Counted from the stretch's first letter, positions 1 through 11,705 are shown. The stretch: 64,000 bases of DNA from Heterohyrax brucei (GCA_028571685.1 CM053143.1:7431501-7495500); one strand, 5' to 3'. Program-made: numbers and translations. Notes: a model not told the origin generated them from the sequence alone.

Positions 1-285
1 TCATCTGGGATCACTCAGCCTTGTCATCTTAACACCTACTTCCTTACTGAAACTTACATTTCCTATATTTTGTATCCTGGGGACCTGGTGTCTGTTTCTG
101 AGGAACCAGCAAGCTACTCTGAAACACTGGTTCATCCTTTGGCAAAAAAGGCCAGGGATAACCCATGCATCAGAGAAAGGGCTGGAGAGCTCACCTCTTT
201 TTGGTTAAAGGATAAGATGTCCTTATGTGAACCCTTTTTTTTCTTTCTTTTCTTGATTTACAGTTTTACTGCTTTAGCATATATT

Positions 286-429
286 AAAAAAAACTCATTG
301 CTGTGGAGTTGATTCCATCTCGTAGTGACCCAGTAGGACTGAGTCGAGGTGCCCCATAGAGTTTCCAAGTGTGCCTGGCAAATTTGAACTGCTATCCTTA
401 TAATTAGCAGACGTAGTAGTTAACCACTA
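286..429 (-). mobile_element. AfroSINE, minus strand
   Basis: This starts with an A-rich tail and continues with the reversed AfroSINE body: ttgattcca..., then gccccatagagtttcc, then gaactgc, then the reversed A box ending gttaacca. AfroSINEs are tRNA-derived short elements of Afrotheria. The copy is diverged, and a second fragment follows directly. Confidence 0.85.
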
Positions 430-498
430 AAACAAAACCAAAAAAACAAGCCCACTGCTGTCGAGGCAATGCTGACTCATAGCAACCCTATACTTGTG

Positions 499-500
<2 letters not shown>
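430..500 (-). mobile_element. AfroSINE 3' fragment, minus strand
   Basis: An A-rich stretch is followed by cccactgctgtcgagg and gactcatagcaacccta. This is the reversed 3' half of an AfroSINE, cut off where the CA repeat begins. It abuts the preceding AfroSINE in the same orientation. Confidence 0.8.

Positions 501-579
<79 letters not shown>
501..579 (+). repeat. (AC)n microsatellite
   Basis: There are 79 bases of uninterrupted AC repeat, about 39 units. It sits exactly where an AfroSINE fragment stops and was probably seeded in the SINE sequence. Its purity and length suggest it is polymorphic. Confidence 0.98.
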
Positions 580-582
<3 letters not shown>

Positions 583-1343
583 TACCATTTCAAGCTCTGC
601 CACTGAATAATACCTTTTACTTCTGCAGTTATTTAAAAGTGAAAAAACAAAATTTCAGCATGGCCTTGTGATACTCTTACAGTTTTCTGATAGGCTTATC
701 TTTGACTTCTGTGGGGTTTTATTCCTTCTCGTAATGTTCTATCCAAGTATTTATTTTGATAAAAAATGGAAGTTGGGCCCTTGCTGCCTCTCACACATGG
801 AGGAAAGAAGACAAAGGCCCAAGAGAGCTGTACACCCTTACGTATGTAACTCATTCCTAATGTACCCAGCAGCTTTTGTTTTAAAGTTCTCAATTTTTCC
901 TTACCAAAAAAACAAAACAAAACAAAACAAACCTGTGGGGCAGACTTGGATTTAAATGACCTGAGTGAAATTGCTACTTTCTTTGAATAAATGTCTTTCA
1001 GAATGGATACTTTTTCTTTTGGAAATAAATACTAGCATATTTGTACACAGACAACAGATAGCTGTGGGAATGTTTGAATTTATGATACATTGACTTCACT
1101 ATTTTTTTTTCCATGTTTGAAGCTAAGTCGTTGCCAAATATGTAAGGAATTAAGTTTTCAGAACTTCAACTGAAATCCTCCTATTTTGTTAGGTATCAAG
1201 CTATTCAGTGCTTAGAATGGACAGTTAATAAAAGTTCTTAACAGAGACTTTTATTCTTGGGCTCTGAATAAAAGCAGAGGTGAGAACTGAAATGGTGAAT
1301 TTGGAATATATATTTCAAAAATTGAGATTCCTGGGCCATTAAA

Positions 1344-1670
1344 AGAGCCCTGGTGGTGTACTAGTTAACTTACTGAACCGCTGGCTAACCAGAAGGTCTG
1401 CAGTTTGAAGCTACCAGCCCTCTGCAGGAGAAGGGTGTGTCAGCTGGCTTCAGTCAAGACCCAAACCCATCACTGTGCAGCAGATTCCATCCCATAGCAA
1501 TAGGACAGAGTAGAGCTGGCCCGTAGAGTTTCCAGGGAGCGTTTGCTGGATTTGAACTGCTGATAACCACTGTGCCAACAGCTCCAGAGTTTCTCAGTAA
1601 AGATTATGTCCCTGGAAACTCTATGGGGTAGTTGGAATTGACTTACCAGTGGGTAGGCTATTAGGCAAAA
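1344..1670 (+). mobile_element. AfroSINE (plus) interrupted by a minus-strand AfroSINE
   Basis: The plus-strand copy starts gagccctggtggtgta and runs to about 1458, then resumes at about 1594 with aaagattatg and ggaaactctatgggg. Between them, 1459-1593 is a reversed AfroSINE (cccaaacccatcac, then tagagtttcc, then gatttgaactgctg). The near-repeats tcagtcaag (1450-1458) and tcagtaaag (1594-1602) flank the insert and look like its target-site duplication. Confidence 0.75.
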
Positions 1671-2639
1671 CTGGCATGGCCTGAAAGAATCAAGGCATTC
1701 AAGGGACCACTGCATATTAATTAGTTCCTAATTTTCAGGTGTAAACTCCATGGAGTTAGTTTGCTGCATCTTTTCACCCATGTCCCAGTTAGCTTTGTCT
1801 TTGGATTCACTACAATTCTCAGTAGTTCTTTGATACTGAGTTTGAGATATTATCACTAAAAAGTTTAATTTTAGTCTGTATGTGATTGGTTTTCTACCAG
1901 GAGGATTATATTTTCTTGAACTGTGCTTAAAAGATGAAATGTCAAAAGAATTTATTTTTTTTGAAAGTTGAAATCACTTCAAATAGTGTCCCTTTCCCTC
2001 TTTATACTTAACTATGTCAAGTCATTAGGAAGCAAGTATTGTTCCTTCTTTGGTGTTGAGAATGATCAGATAACCAAAGGAATTTTTATGGTCTGAAAAC
2101 AGAACTAGTTCAGACAGAGCCATAATGCAAAAATATTGGCCTCTTCTTTGTCACTACAGTATGGCTCTTTTAGCAAAACTTGTTGAGAAACCTTTTCAGT
2201 TTTTGTCCACATCACAGTCTTTTGACTCCTTGCTATCTGGCTTATTTTATTATTTTATTTTTATTACTTCAGCTCCGGCAAAAACAATAGGTTAGCATCG
2301 TACTGTTTAGTTTAGTCTTCTTGTTAGAACTTAAGCCTGGATTGATGCGAGAAGAGAGAATATAGGAAAAGCCTGGCTAATTGCAGAAAGAGGCACCAGA
2401 GGCTGAGTGCTAATTAAACTGGAGTTGATTTGTCAGCTGGAGAAGTCTTGTTGTTTAGGAATGTTGAGAAATGTTGTTCTAGAAACGTTTTGACAAGATT
2501 GGTTCAAGTTCTGAAATTTTTTAAATGTTAATTCTGAGTTAATCTGAATTCTCTGTTGCAGGCTGTAGTTATTTTTATCAGAATGAGAATTTATTCAAGA
2601 GGCTTAGGTAGTTTGCAGTGTCTTTGGTCTGTAGATAAT

Positions 2640-3000
2640 GCAAATGGTTTCTGCTTAAACAGCTAGGCAGTTCAAATCCATCCAGCAGTCCTGCAGAAGA
2701 CAGGCCTTTTCAGTCTGCTTCCGTGAAGATTGTCGTTCTTGTTGTTAGGTGCTGACCAATCAGTTTTAGGCTCATAGCAACCCTGTGTGACAGAGTAGAG
2801 CTCTTAGTAAGGATTTCTAGGCTGTCATCTTTATGGGAGCGGATTGCCAGGTTTTTCTCCTGTGGAGCCCCTCTGTGGGTTCGAACCGCCAACCTTTTGG
2901 TCAACAGCCTGGCAGTCAGCTTCTGCAAAGATTATAGCCATGAGAATGCTGTGGAGCAGGTCTACTCTGTAACACAGGTGGTTGCTGTGTTACAATCCAC
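2640..3000 (+). mobile_element. Long-form AfroSINE (plus) interrupted by a minus-strand AfroSINE
   Basis: The plus-strand copy shows gcagttcaaatcc and gtctgcttccgtgaaga, then resumes at about 2925 with aaagattatagcc. In between, 2732-2924 is a reversed AfroSINE beginning gttgttaggtgctga and containing the reversed B box gggttcgaaccgcc. The insertion point is essentially the same internal position as in the nested pair at 1344-1670. Confidence 0.7.
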
Positions 3001-3029
3001 TCCCTGACACTGGACGGCTGGCTTACTCT

Positions 3030-3400
3030 TCTAGTGCTACTTTAACAGAAATATTGCAAGTGCATAGCTTTAAAAAGAAATTTTATGTTGTCACAATCCA
3101 CTAGGCTGTAAATCCAAATTCAGGATGTCAGCTCCAGGGGAAGGCTTTCTGTGGTGGCTGGAGGAAGCTCCCTTTTGTCAAACTTCCCTCTGAACTGGGA
3201 GCTTCTGAGACACAGGGAACCTGGTCCTTCCCAAAGCATGTAATCAGCTCCTTGGCTCTGCTCCTTCGTAGTATGAGGTCCCCAAATCTCCGCTTGCCTC
3301 CCTTGCCTTGAGATCTAAAGAGGCTGCCCCAAGGCACAGTACAATCCCACACATTGAGTCCTGCCCCACCTTTACAACTGCTGGGCACTGTAGGGGCAGG
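3030..3400 (-). mobile_element. MaLR/MLT1-like LTR fragment, antisense
   Basis: It reads tctagtgctactttaacagaaa, a diverged tttatgttgtcacaatcc, then ggctgtaaatccaaattcag and gctccaggggaaggc. These features are shared with the element at 56139-56660, which ends like the start of an MLT1 LTR read in reverse. The far end is replaced by the inverted repeat at 3407-3536. The family name is tentative. Confidence 0.5.
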
Positions 3401-3406
3401 GTTTAC

Positions 3407-3536
3407 TAAGTTCAACTCACCAGATGCTCCCACCCGAGACACTGGTTGGGAAGTGAGCACCCTGAAAAACCACTGACCAGAGATCCTCACTTCCCAATCA
3501 GTGTCTTGGGTGGGAGCATCTGGTGAGTTGAACTTA
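3407..3536. repeat. Near-perfect 51-bp inverted repeat (hairpin)
   Basis: Arm 3407-3457 (taagttcaactcacc...ttgggaagtgag) is the reverse complement of arm 3486-3536 with only two mismatches. The 28-base spacer is 3458-3485. Both mismatches are C/T (or G/A) transitions. Sequence outside the arms does not pair. The similarity is far higher than that of the surrounding old repeats. Confidence 0.92.
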
Positions 3537-4515
3537 GGCCGTGTGCCAGTGCCTCACTGGGAAAGCAAGTGTCTGTCATTTTACCCTGCATACTGGGTGG
3601 TGGGCTCTGGCTCATTAGATAGAATTCCCCAAATATAGGAAGGGGTTTCTAGTGCTAGGCAGCCCCGAAGGACAAGTATCTACTACTTACAAGGTATATG
3701 CTTGGTTGTAAGGCAATACCATTTCCCATGAGAATATTAAAAAAGTGTATTTTTGCCTTAAGTCTAATATATATCTAATATATATCTACGGGTACTAGAG
3801 AATCAGATGTCTGCTTCCATTCTTTAGTTGATTAATTACTTGTCTATACTTGGAAGTTAACTACCGTACGAAATCAATTATACTTCAGCAGTATTTTTCT
3901 CACTCATTTCATAAAAAAAGTTACTCCGGCCCTTGACATGCATTTTAGATATTAGTATATTTATTACATTTTGAATTTTTCAGTACAGCTTTCCAGAGCA
4001 CCTCTTGGCTGTATCTGTCATGAGTTCTTTGAGATATAGCGTCTTTCAAAATACACGTGATGCTTTTCATTGGAAAATTGATGACAAGCTACAGGTACCC
4101 AGTTTGCAGCCCTTTTGGAATGTTTCTTTCACAAATTTGTTTTCTAAGTGCATTTTTGTGATTTTCACATATTAACTTACTCCTTTCTTTAGAGTGATTT
4201 TTACAAAACGCTGAACAGTTTAGATTTGAGATCATATCCAGAATTACGATTAGGTCCTTGTTAAATTTCTTCATTTCTTCTTGTTTTTGTAACTCAGTTG
4301 TGTTTGTTTTTTGTCAAGTATCTGAAACTAGCCATGAATGGGGCTGTTTCAGGTTAAACTTCCTCAAACAGTTCATCAAAATAATGGAAAAGATACTTCC
4401 TTGAGGAGACACTGTAAGAATTGTTATATAAGCCTCTCTTTTACTTGGTTCTGTTTCTCAGAAGAGTAAGGAGTATGTGTATGCTAAATGTTTTCTTGGC
4501 TACTGTTCTCAGTAC

Positions 4516-4682
4516 TGGAAACTCAGGTGGCATAGTGGTTAAGTGCTGTGTTTGCTAATGAGAAGATCAGTAGTTCAAATCCGCCAGGGACTCCTTGGAA
4601 ACTCTGTGGGACAGTTCGACTTTGTTTCTTGGGTCACTGTGAGTCACAATCAGTTTGACAGCAGTGGGTTTGGTTTGGGTCT
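4516..4682 (+). mobile_element. AfroSINE, plus strand
   Basis: Complete layout: ggaaactcaggtggca, A box tagtggttaagtgc, B box region gttcaaatccg, body ccttggaaactctgtgggac, and end gcagtgggtttggtttggg. Confidence 0.92.
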
Positions 4683-5384
4683 TCTCAGTACTGGAACTGG
4701 AAAGTAGAGCGTTCCCTTTAATCTAGTGAAATGGGAACTATCTGGAAGGTCATGGGAGAAAACAGTGGAAATCTTTCTTTGCTCCCAGATTATGCTCTCC
4801 TCTGGGACCAAGAAAACTTGGAATGCAGGCTTAAAATAACAAGGGCCTTGGAGAACAGACATAATTCCTTCTGTCTCATCAGATTCAATCCGTCTTTGTT
4901 AGTACTGAGTGATTAGAAAGACATGATTTATATTGACTTATTGTTTTATGTAGGTAGAGAATTTAAAGAATTGTTATTGTAAGCATCATAGGTATGCTTT
5001 GCTGTCCTCTTACTGAGTAAAGGTTTCTAGCTCTAACCCGTGTACGCTTTGGAAATTATAATGTTAGAACTTAGTCTGCTTTCAAACATGGGAGAAGTTT
5101 GAACGAGCTGCAGTAACTCCTCACCACAGTAGAGTCTGGTTCTCTGCTGGTCAGTCATTACTGTCCACAGATTTCTTAGCTTTAGCCTTTTGGACATTTA
5201 GGTTCTTACATGCAAATGTCTAATAAAAAGACTTTGTACTTGGATAGTTATGGGAAAAAATTTTATCCTTCACAATAGTATTGTTTATTTGCTTTGAATT
5301 ATGACTTTCCAATGACTTCTGTGGTTTGCCGTCATAGCATTATAAGGGGTCATTGAAATGAAGCTACCCAACTTCTCACAAATC

Positions 5385-5632
5385 ATTTAGAATTCCAGAA
5401 TCGTGGACATGGATAGGAGTTCAGACGTCTCCTCAGCCAACTTTCTCCTGATGCAGGAATTTGTGATAGTGTATCCACATCCCTGGATGTTGCTCACCTA
5501 GCCTCTACCTGTTTACATGGAAGGAGCCAGAACTCATTACTTTGCAAGGCAGCCTGGTCCTTCATTGTTCTTGTTGAGTTCGTCTTGGTAGTCAGCTCAA
5601 ATGTGCTACTCTACAACTTCCACCCCTAAAAC
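5385..5632 (+). mobile_element. CR1/L3-like ancient LINE fragment
   Basis: The order of short matches (ctgatgcaggaat, tgctcacctagcctc, aactcattactttgcaaggcagcctg, then acttccaccc) resembles the 3' part of mammal-wide CR1/L3 repeats. The copy is heavily diverged, and the call rests on remembered consensus order only. Confidence 0.5.
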
Positions 5633-6324
5633 CCGATTTGCCATTTTTAGGCAAATCAAAAAGATGTTTCTTTTTTCACACAGTAGCCATTTGTATATTT
5701 AAGGATAGCTTGCATGGTCCCTCTGTTATTTCCTTCCCTACTCCTATTAAATATTGCTCATTTCCTTACTTAGTCGTCCTAAGCCTATGTAGCATCTTGG
5801 TCACGTGTTTTACCCCAAGATAGAAAATGTCTGTCTTAAAATGCGGTAAGCATTGTTATTCAGTTGCGTTTCGATCTTTTGGAACTCAGTTAAATGGATA
5901 TGTTGTTTGGATTTGAATACTGTATGTAATAAGCTGTGTATGTTCCTTTTTCAGGGACAGTTTGTGGCTCCTTTGGCTCATGCTGAACTGCCAGTTAATT
6001 AAAAACTTTAAGGGCTTAGCCTCCGTTAAATTCTGATATAATGTTGTTAGGTCATTGTTTACACTTGAATAATTAACATTTTAGCCAAGAAAAATGCATT
6101 GAAGCCAGTAGATCACTTATCTCAAGTAATTTTATGGCAGCACTTTTGAATTCCTCTTACCAGCTTGAGAACAACTTGAACTGTGATTCTTTTGCCCAGC
6201 ATCTCGCTTTGTCTCCCGACTTTTGGTTCATGACAACATGAGAAGTGTGTATTTACAGAAATATACAGTTGTGTAAGAGCAAGTAGAACATCTTATGCCT
6301 AGATACTCAAGGTGGTTCTCAGGC

Positions 6325-6515
6325 AGATGTTGATGAACTACAATCTGTGGCCCACATGTTTTTATTTTTATTTTTTAAATAAAGCTTTATTGAAACACAG
6401 CTATGCCTATTCATTTCTATATTATCTGTGACTGCTTTTGCAGATGCCAAGTGGTTGAAAAGCCTAAATTATTTACTGCCTGATCCTTCACCGAAAGAAT
6501 TGATAGATCCCTGCT
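6325..6515 (-). mobile_element. Ancient hAT-like (MER-type) DNA element, partial
   Basis: The segments aataaagctttattgaaacacagctatgcc and gactgcttttgcag, then agcctaaattatttac, are the reverse complement of segments in the fuller copy at 36003-36240. The exact family name is uncertain. Confidence 0.55.
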
Positions 6516-7544
6516 GTAGGGTGAGAGCAACTGATTGATTAACATGTCTTATGTTTCTGTAACTACTTTCCAGTTCTAGGCAAGACTCTAAAACCCTTTC
6601 CAAGGCTCATTAGCAAAGGCATTTTGTGACTTACTTTGTGGCTGATTCAAATATTTTATGGTGGGAATTTCTGTTTCTTCTCTCTTTTTAAAAATTGACT
6701 GCTTTCTAATGTGTCACTGTTTGCAAGCCTTCCCTCCCACCCCCACATTATCACTTTCAACATCTTTTTTAAATTGGGAAACTGTCATCTTCATAGTTAC
6801 CTTTAGAGTATTAGGGGAGATCCTACGTTTGTTATTCATTTGTTTCTGGTGAAGAGGAGTCATGTTTTGGCATTAAAAAGTCAGAAAGGCTTATAATGAA
6901 TGAATACTGTATTTCTGTGAAATTATAAAAATAACTGAGAGATTCCATGCAGTGTTCAGTCTATTTTGAGAAAAAGAAAACAATCCTCATTGCTCAGCCA
7001 GCCTTGCTTTACTGAAGTATTTATACAGTGACTAATTATTTTGTTCTTAAATAGCATTTTTAAGATTGAGTTCAAAAGTTACTAAATGACACCTAAGGAG
7101 AAAGGATAATGTATTTTAAGCTTAAACAAAATATTTTTTTGAAAGAGTTTGCTGTAGTGGAGTGTCTGTCTTAATTAAACAAAATAGACAAGTTTTTCTT
7201 TCTTAGAAATTGACCAGTAATTGACGTGCTCATTGACCTGCAAACCGTAAGGCAGAAACCCCTATATTCTTCCCGTATGCTAGTGTAAGATCTTGGTGAT
7301 CAGAAAGATACTATGTCAAATTAATTCCCCAAGTGAAAGACAATGTAATAACCTAAAATTGTACATGTGTACTTATTGCGGGATGGTCCTATTGTGGATG
7401 AGAGCTCCAAAAAGTTTACTCTGGAGTGTGGTGTTTCAGGGTTCTCATTTTAAAAGGCCTTCATTTATTCGTATCATAGATGCCAACATCTGGCATTTAT
7501 TGGTGTTTCTTTGATTTTCTTATGATGGCTAATGGAGTCCATCC

Positions 7545-7870
7545 ACTCTCTTCAGCCTTCTGTGGTGATCCTTCTGGGCTTCCTCAGCTCCTTCAGTGAC
7601 ACGGAGCTGCTTGCATTTGTATTCCCTGAAATTGCTGTTTGCCCCTGCCTGCCTGGAGTACTGTTCCTTGACTCTCACCCTTTGCCTGGAGAATGCCCAC
7701 ATCCTGTTTTTTGGCTCAGCTCTGCCTTATCCTCTCCAGGAAAATTCTTACCCAGGTGGTTTCCTCTTCTGCGCCCCAGCACACCTGTGATGCTCACCAG
7801 TGCTGCACATGCCACGGTGTGCTATGTGAGGTGTTTAAATCTTTTACAAATGCGTCCTCTTTGAATGAAC
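7545..7870 (+). mobile_element. L2-like LINE fragment
   Basis: The C/T-rich stretch contains gcccctgcctgcctggagtactgttcc and ctcccagg-like pieces in the order seen in L2 3' regions. It is weak and diverged. It is listed because several open frames here are not protein-coding in character. Confidence 0.35.
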
Positions 7871-8324
7871 CTCACCACGCACATTCTGTGTGTGTTAACT
7901 GGAGGAAATCATACAGCAAGTCAGGTGCCTGTTGCGGTGATCTGCTCACTTCTCTCACCGTGCCTTTAACACTGCTCGGAATGTGTGTGTTTCTCTTGGA
8001 AGTGCTCGACCCACTGTTCATCATGGTTCTTTCATTTGTTGTCATGTTTAATCAAGCTTCCGCTCACGCTCAGATGCTCTGTAAGCAACCTTGCTTCATA
8101 TTTCATGGAAACAGAACAGACATCTGATAGCGACTCCCTCACCTTTGCTTCATGAAATGTATAAGCCCGTTTGTGTTGGCCGGCGGTGTGTCCTTATTCC
8201 CTGTTACAGTGGAGAGGAGGTCAGCCCTCCATGCCTGTTCGGAATCCCACTTCTTCCCACCTCTGTGACTTTGAACCAGCTTCTCTTAGGTTCTTCACAT
8301 GGACGTTTAGACACACTCTCATCT

Positions 8325-8494
8325 TTTTTTTTTTTTTATGACTGAGTGAAAATGTACATTCCTGCATAAATTTACATGCCCCCCTATATGCAGCTTCCAC
8401 TGCTCTCCCTGCCCGGTGACAGCACACTGTTCCTCTCTGCTCCATACATGTCTCATCCTCCCAACAGCCTCCTTTCCCCTCCTGTCCTCCTGCT
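8325..8494 (-). mobile_element. 5'-truncated afrotherian L1, 3' UTR end only
   Basis: A poly-T run (8325 on) is followed by atgactgagtgaaaatgtac and tgcagcttccactgctctcc, the reversed last ~170 bp of the L1 3' UTR also seen at 10285, 12207 and 60313. The 11-bp direct repeats cactctcatct at 8314-8324 and 8495-8505 mark the target-site duplication. Confidence 0.88.
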
Positions 8495-8559
8495 CACTCT
8501 CATCTCTTAAATACTAGTCCTTCACCTTAAAAAAAAAAGGAAGGAAACCATCGCATTAA

Positions 8560-9067
8560 GTTGTGTTTCCATTCAGCAGTTACCTTCTGTCTGTTCCTTC
8601 CTTCATGACCATGCTTGACAAGGGCTGCTTCCCACTGTCCTCACCTGTCAGCCATGAAGTCACCAGCTCTAGTCTGTCTGTTTACCATATCCCCATTTCC
8701 ATGGATATTGCTGTGATCTCTCTCTTTCTCTGGAGTTTCCACTGTTAACTCCTCTCTTCTTTGATCCTAGTCTTCACTGCTGTCTTCTCCTCCTTTTTTT
8801 TTCTATGCTCGTCAGCCTGGGACCTTTTGTTTCACTACTGCATGCTACTTATCTACTTTTATGACTTTAAAATCCATCTGCTTACTGATGACTATCAGGT
8901 TTAAATGTCTGATATAAACTTGAGTCTTATAGTATTGTGGTCTCTGAAATGCTGTGTTACTTATCTTTTGGATGACTCATACCATCTCAAATGTAACATG
9001 AGCTCTTCTTGCCCACTTCCAGCTGCTTTTCTTTGTAAATGTCCTTCTCCCTTTTCCACACTGAATC
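8560..9067 (+). mobile_element. L2-like repeat, left part (split by L1)
   Basis: C/T-rich sequence with cttccttcatgacc and ttcttgcccacttccagc leads into aatccatcaccaagtact, which resumes after the L1 at 14415. The family also seems present at 30770-31050. The assignment to L2 is tentative. Confidence 0.4.
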
Positions 9068-10284
9068 CATCACCAAGTACTCTTTTTTCAAATAGAATTT
9101 GTTTTGTTGTTATTGAGAGTATACACAGCAAACTATATACCAGTTCAACAGTTTTTGTGTGACCAGTGACATTGATTACATTCTTCAAGTTGTGTAACCA
9201 TTCTGTCCCTCTTTTTATGAGCTTTTCCTCCCTCTTTAACTTAACCTCATTGCCCCCTAGGATTCCTGTCTGTTTTTTAAAGTTGCTGTTGTCAGTTTGG
9301 TCCCATAAAGATAGTTCTTAAAAGAACACAGTACTAATGCTGACATTTTCTACTGGTTAAGCTAAACTGTTGTTTAATTTTGAGAACACTTTAGGGGGCA
9401 TTTTTGGTTTACAGTTTAGAGATTATCTCAGGACAGTAGTTTCAGAGGTTCATTCAGCTTTCATGGTTCCAGGAAGTCTGGATTCCTGGATATTTGAAAT
9501 TCTGTTTACCATTTTCCCCCTTTTTATTAGAACTCTTCTATGAAATATTTGATCAAATTATTCACTAATGGTAGCTGAGTACCATCTAGTTCTTCTGGTC
9601 TCATTTGAAAGGAGGCAGGTTTTCATAGAGGCAATTAACCACACATGACATCTTCTATTCCTGACTCTCCTTCCTCTGTTGTTAAGGGCAAAATAGAGAC
9701 CAGTTGTTGTGCCTTGGAGGACTGCTTGAAAGCTTTTAAGACTCAGGCATTATGCATTGCCTAAGATGGAGAAGAGAGGCACTGAACATGTTGTTAGGTC
9801 AGTTAACGGAGATGTCCATGAAACCATGACTCTAAACGTCCAAACCAAGGAACCAAATCCCATGAAGCTTTTGGTTCTTTGTAAGAGCCTCAGCAACTAC
9901 TCTTTTTTCTTTGTCTTTGTCATTGTTGTAAATGTATTACACAGCTTTTTCCAATTCAGCTTTTTGCAGGTGTACAACTTATTGACAGCAGTTACAATAA
10001 TCATTAATTACTGCAATATTTCCATCACTCTTAACCCCATCTGCCCCTCTCACTCATCCCTGGTAACTGTTAATACATTTTATTCTCGATACATTTGTCT
10101 TTTCTTATCTTTTCATACAAGTAAAGTCATCCAGTATTTGCCCTTTTCTGGTTAACTTATTTCACTCAACATAATGTCTTCCTGTTTTCGTCTATATTGT
10201 GGCATGTATCAAGACTTCATTTCTCCTGCTGGCTGAATGGTGTATCATTGTATTTATGTACCACAGTTTGTTTATCTGTTCATC

Positions 10285-10850
10285 TTTTTTTTTTTTTTAT
10301 TTAACATAACTGAGTGAAAATGTACATTCACATGTAAATTTACATGCCCCCCTATATGCAGCTTCCACTGCTCTCCCTGTCCGGTGACTGCACACTATTC
10401 CTCTCTACTCCATACATGTCTCATCCTCCCAACAGTCTCCTTTCCCCTCCTCTCCATCCACTCCCCTTCCTCCAGCCAGAGGTCAGCAAGATGATATCCT
10501 ATAGATGTATAGAACCATAAAGTGCTTCCAATATATGGTTACTCTGCATTGCCAAGTCCATTCCATTCCTGTCCAAAGAGTGGACCTTTGTTATAATTTA
10601 TGGGAACAGGCAGCATCAGGGCTGGGGGCCATGCTCTCAGAGGAACCCCAAAACTGCTGGACCATCAATTGAGGTCTTTTAGTGGAGATCTCATGATGTA
10701 CCTCTTTTTATTCTTGTGTTGCCAGTGAGGCTCCTCTCTGTGAGCTCCGTCGTGGCTGTCACTGGTGGTGGCCAGGCACCATCCGGTTCTTCCGGTCCCA
10801 GGTCGATGTAGGCACCCACTCTTGTGGGTCTCTCTGTCTTCTCGGTTGTC
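10285..10850 (-). mobile_element. Nested L1 insertion, 3' UTR only
   Basis: Poly-T is followed by aacataactgagtgaaaatg and the reversed L1 3' UTR (gcagcttccactgctctcc, ggaccatcaattgagg). The direct repeats ttatctgttcatc at 10272-10284 and 10851-10863 flank it. The host L1 frame resumes exactly after the second copy, which proves insertion into a pre-existing L1. Confidence 0.93.
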
Positions 10851-10930
10851 TTATCTGTTCATCTTTTGATGGACATTTAGGTTGTTTCCACCTTTTGGCT
10901 ATTGTGGATGGTGTTGCAGTGAACACTGTT

Positions 10931-11705
10931 GTTTGCCAAAAAAGGTACAGTGGGGGTATATGACCTCCTGTATATTCACAAAAGGGAGAGAGAATATCAT
11001 CAGCATCAACAGCCCAAGACTGGTATGAGGCGGAGGTCAGACATAACTCATGTCTCCACCTCTTGACCAGTTTTGACACCAGCTGTCTCTCTCATGGCAC
11101 TGTAATTCTCTGCTGTGTTAGATAATTCATTGCATAGAATATAGCCACAATTATGGGTTTGATTGGGAAAGTAAGAGGTGATAATTCAGGATACAGTTCT
11201 TTGATCGGAATAGCCTCTTCTCAGCTGTGCCCACAGGCAGGCCTCTCTCTGTCCTTTGGCCTTTCAACTCCTTGTACCCGCAGCCCTACCTGCGCTTTGC
11301 TTGGGCAAGTGTTAAGACTCTTAGCTCCGTGACTCAGCAGGCTCTACTGTGGCTGTCTTGTGCCGGTCTCCTGGTTCTCTCTGTTTTGCCTGGTGTCTCC
11401 CTTGCTGCTGTTGGGCCTCTGTCTCTGACTGTCTTCTGTGTTGTAGCTCCTCTCTCTCCTTCTCTCCATGCATCTCCTTTGAAGCTTAGTGGGATGACAA
11501 AACTGACCAGTTTCCTTGTTAGGATTCCTGTTTGTCACCCTATTTGCATCATCTCCTCCCCTGTACACCTTGTTTACCTTATTATCAGGCTCTCCAACAC
11601 CTTGGGTAGATCACAGGCACTTAATTTGCATACTCCCACCTGGCCATTTGGTGGAAGTTACAAAGATTGTATTGAGAAGGGCCATGTGAAGTAATTTACT
11701 GCACC
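10931..11705 (-). mobile_element. LTR-like block nested in the host L1
   Basis: About 775 bp of non-L1 sequence interrupts the host L1 between gaacactgttgt and acacaagtttctg, which are adjacent in L1. The block has a C/T-rich middle and, near its right end, ctccaacaccttgggtagatcac and tttgcatactcccacctggcc. Size and composition suggest a solo LTR of an endogenous retroelement. I could not define termini or a target-site duplication, and the 155-codon plus-strand frame inside (11227-11694) has no recognisable domain. Confidence 0.4.

Noticed and set aside
501..579. CRISPR-like or regulatory tandem array
   Set aside because: It is a plain dinucleotide microsatellite in a mammalian intron. No spacer structure exists.
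3128..3490. 120-codon open frame on the minus strand
   Set aside because: It runs through an LTR fragment and one arm of the inverted repeat, with no recognisable domain or splice context. Treated as chance.
7693..8127. 144-codon and overlapping 110-codon frames, plus strand
   Set aside because: They lie in C/T-rich L2-like sequence, overlap one another in different frames and show low-complexity composition without a domain. Not a gene.
11227..11694. 155-codon open frame, plus strand
   Set aside because: It is inside the LTR-like block nested in an L1. Composition reflects C/T bias and there are no motifs.
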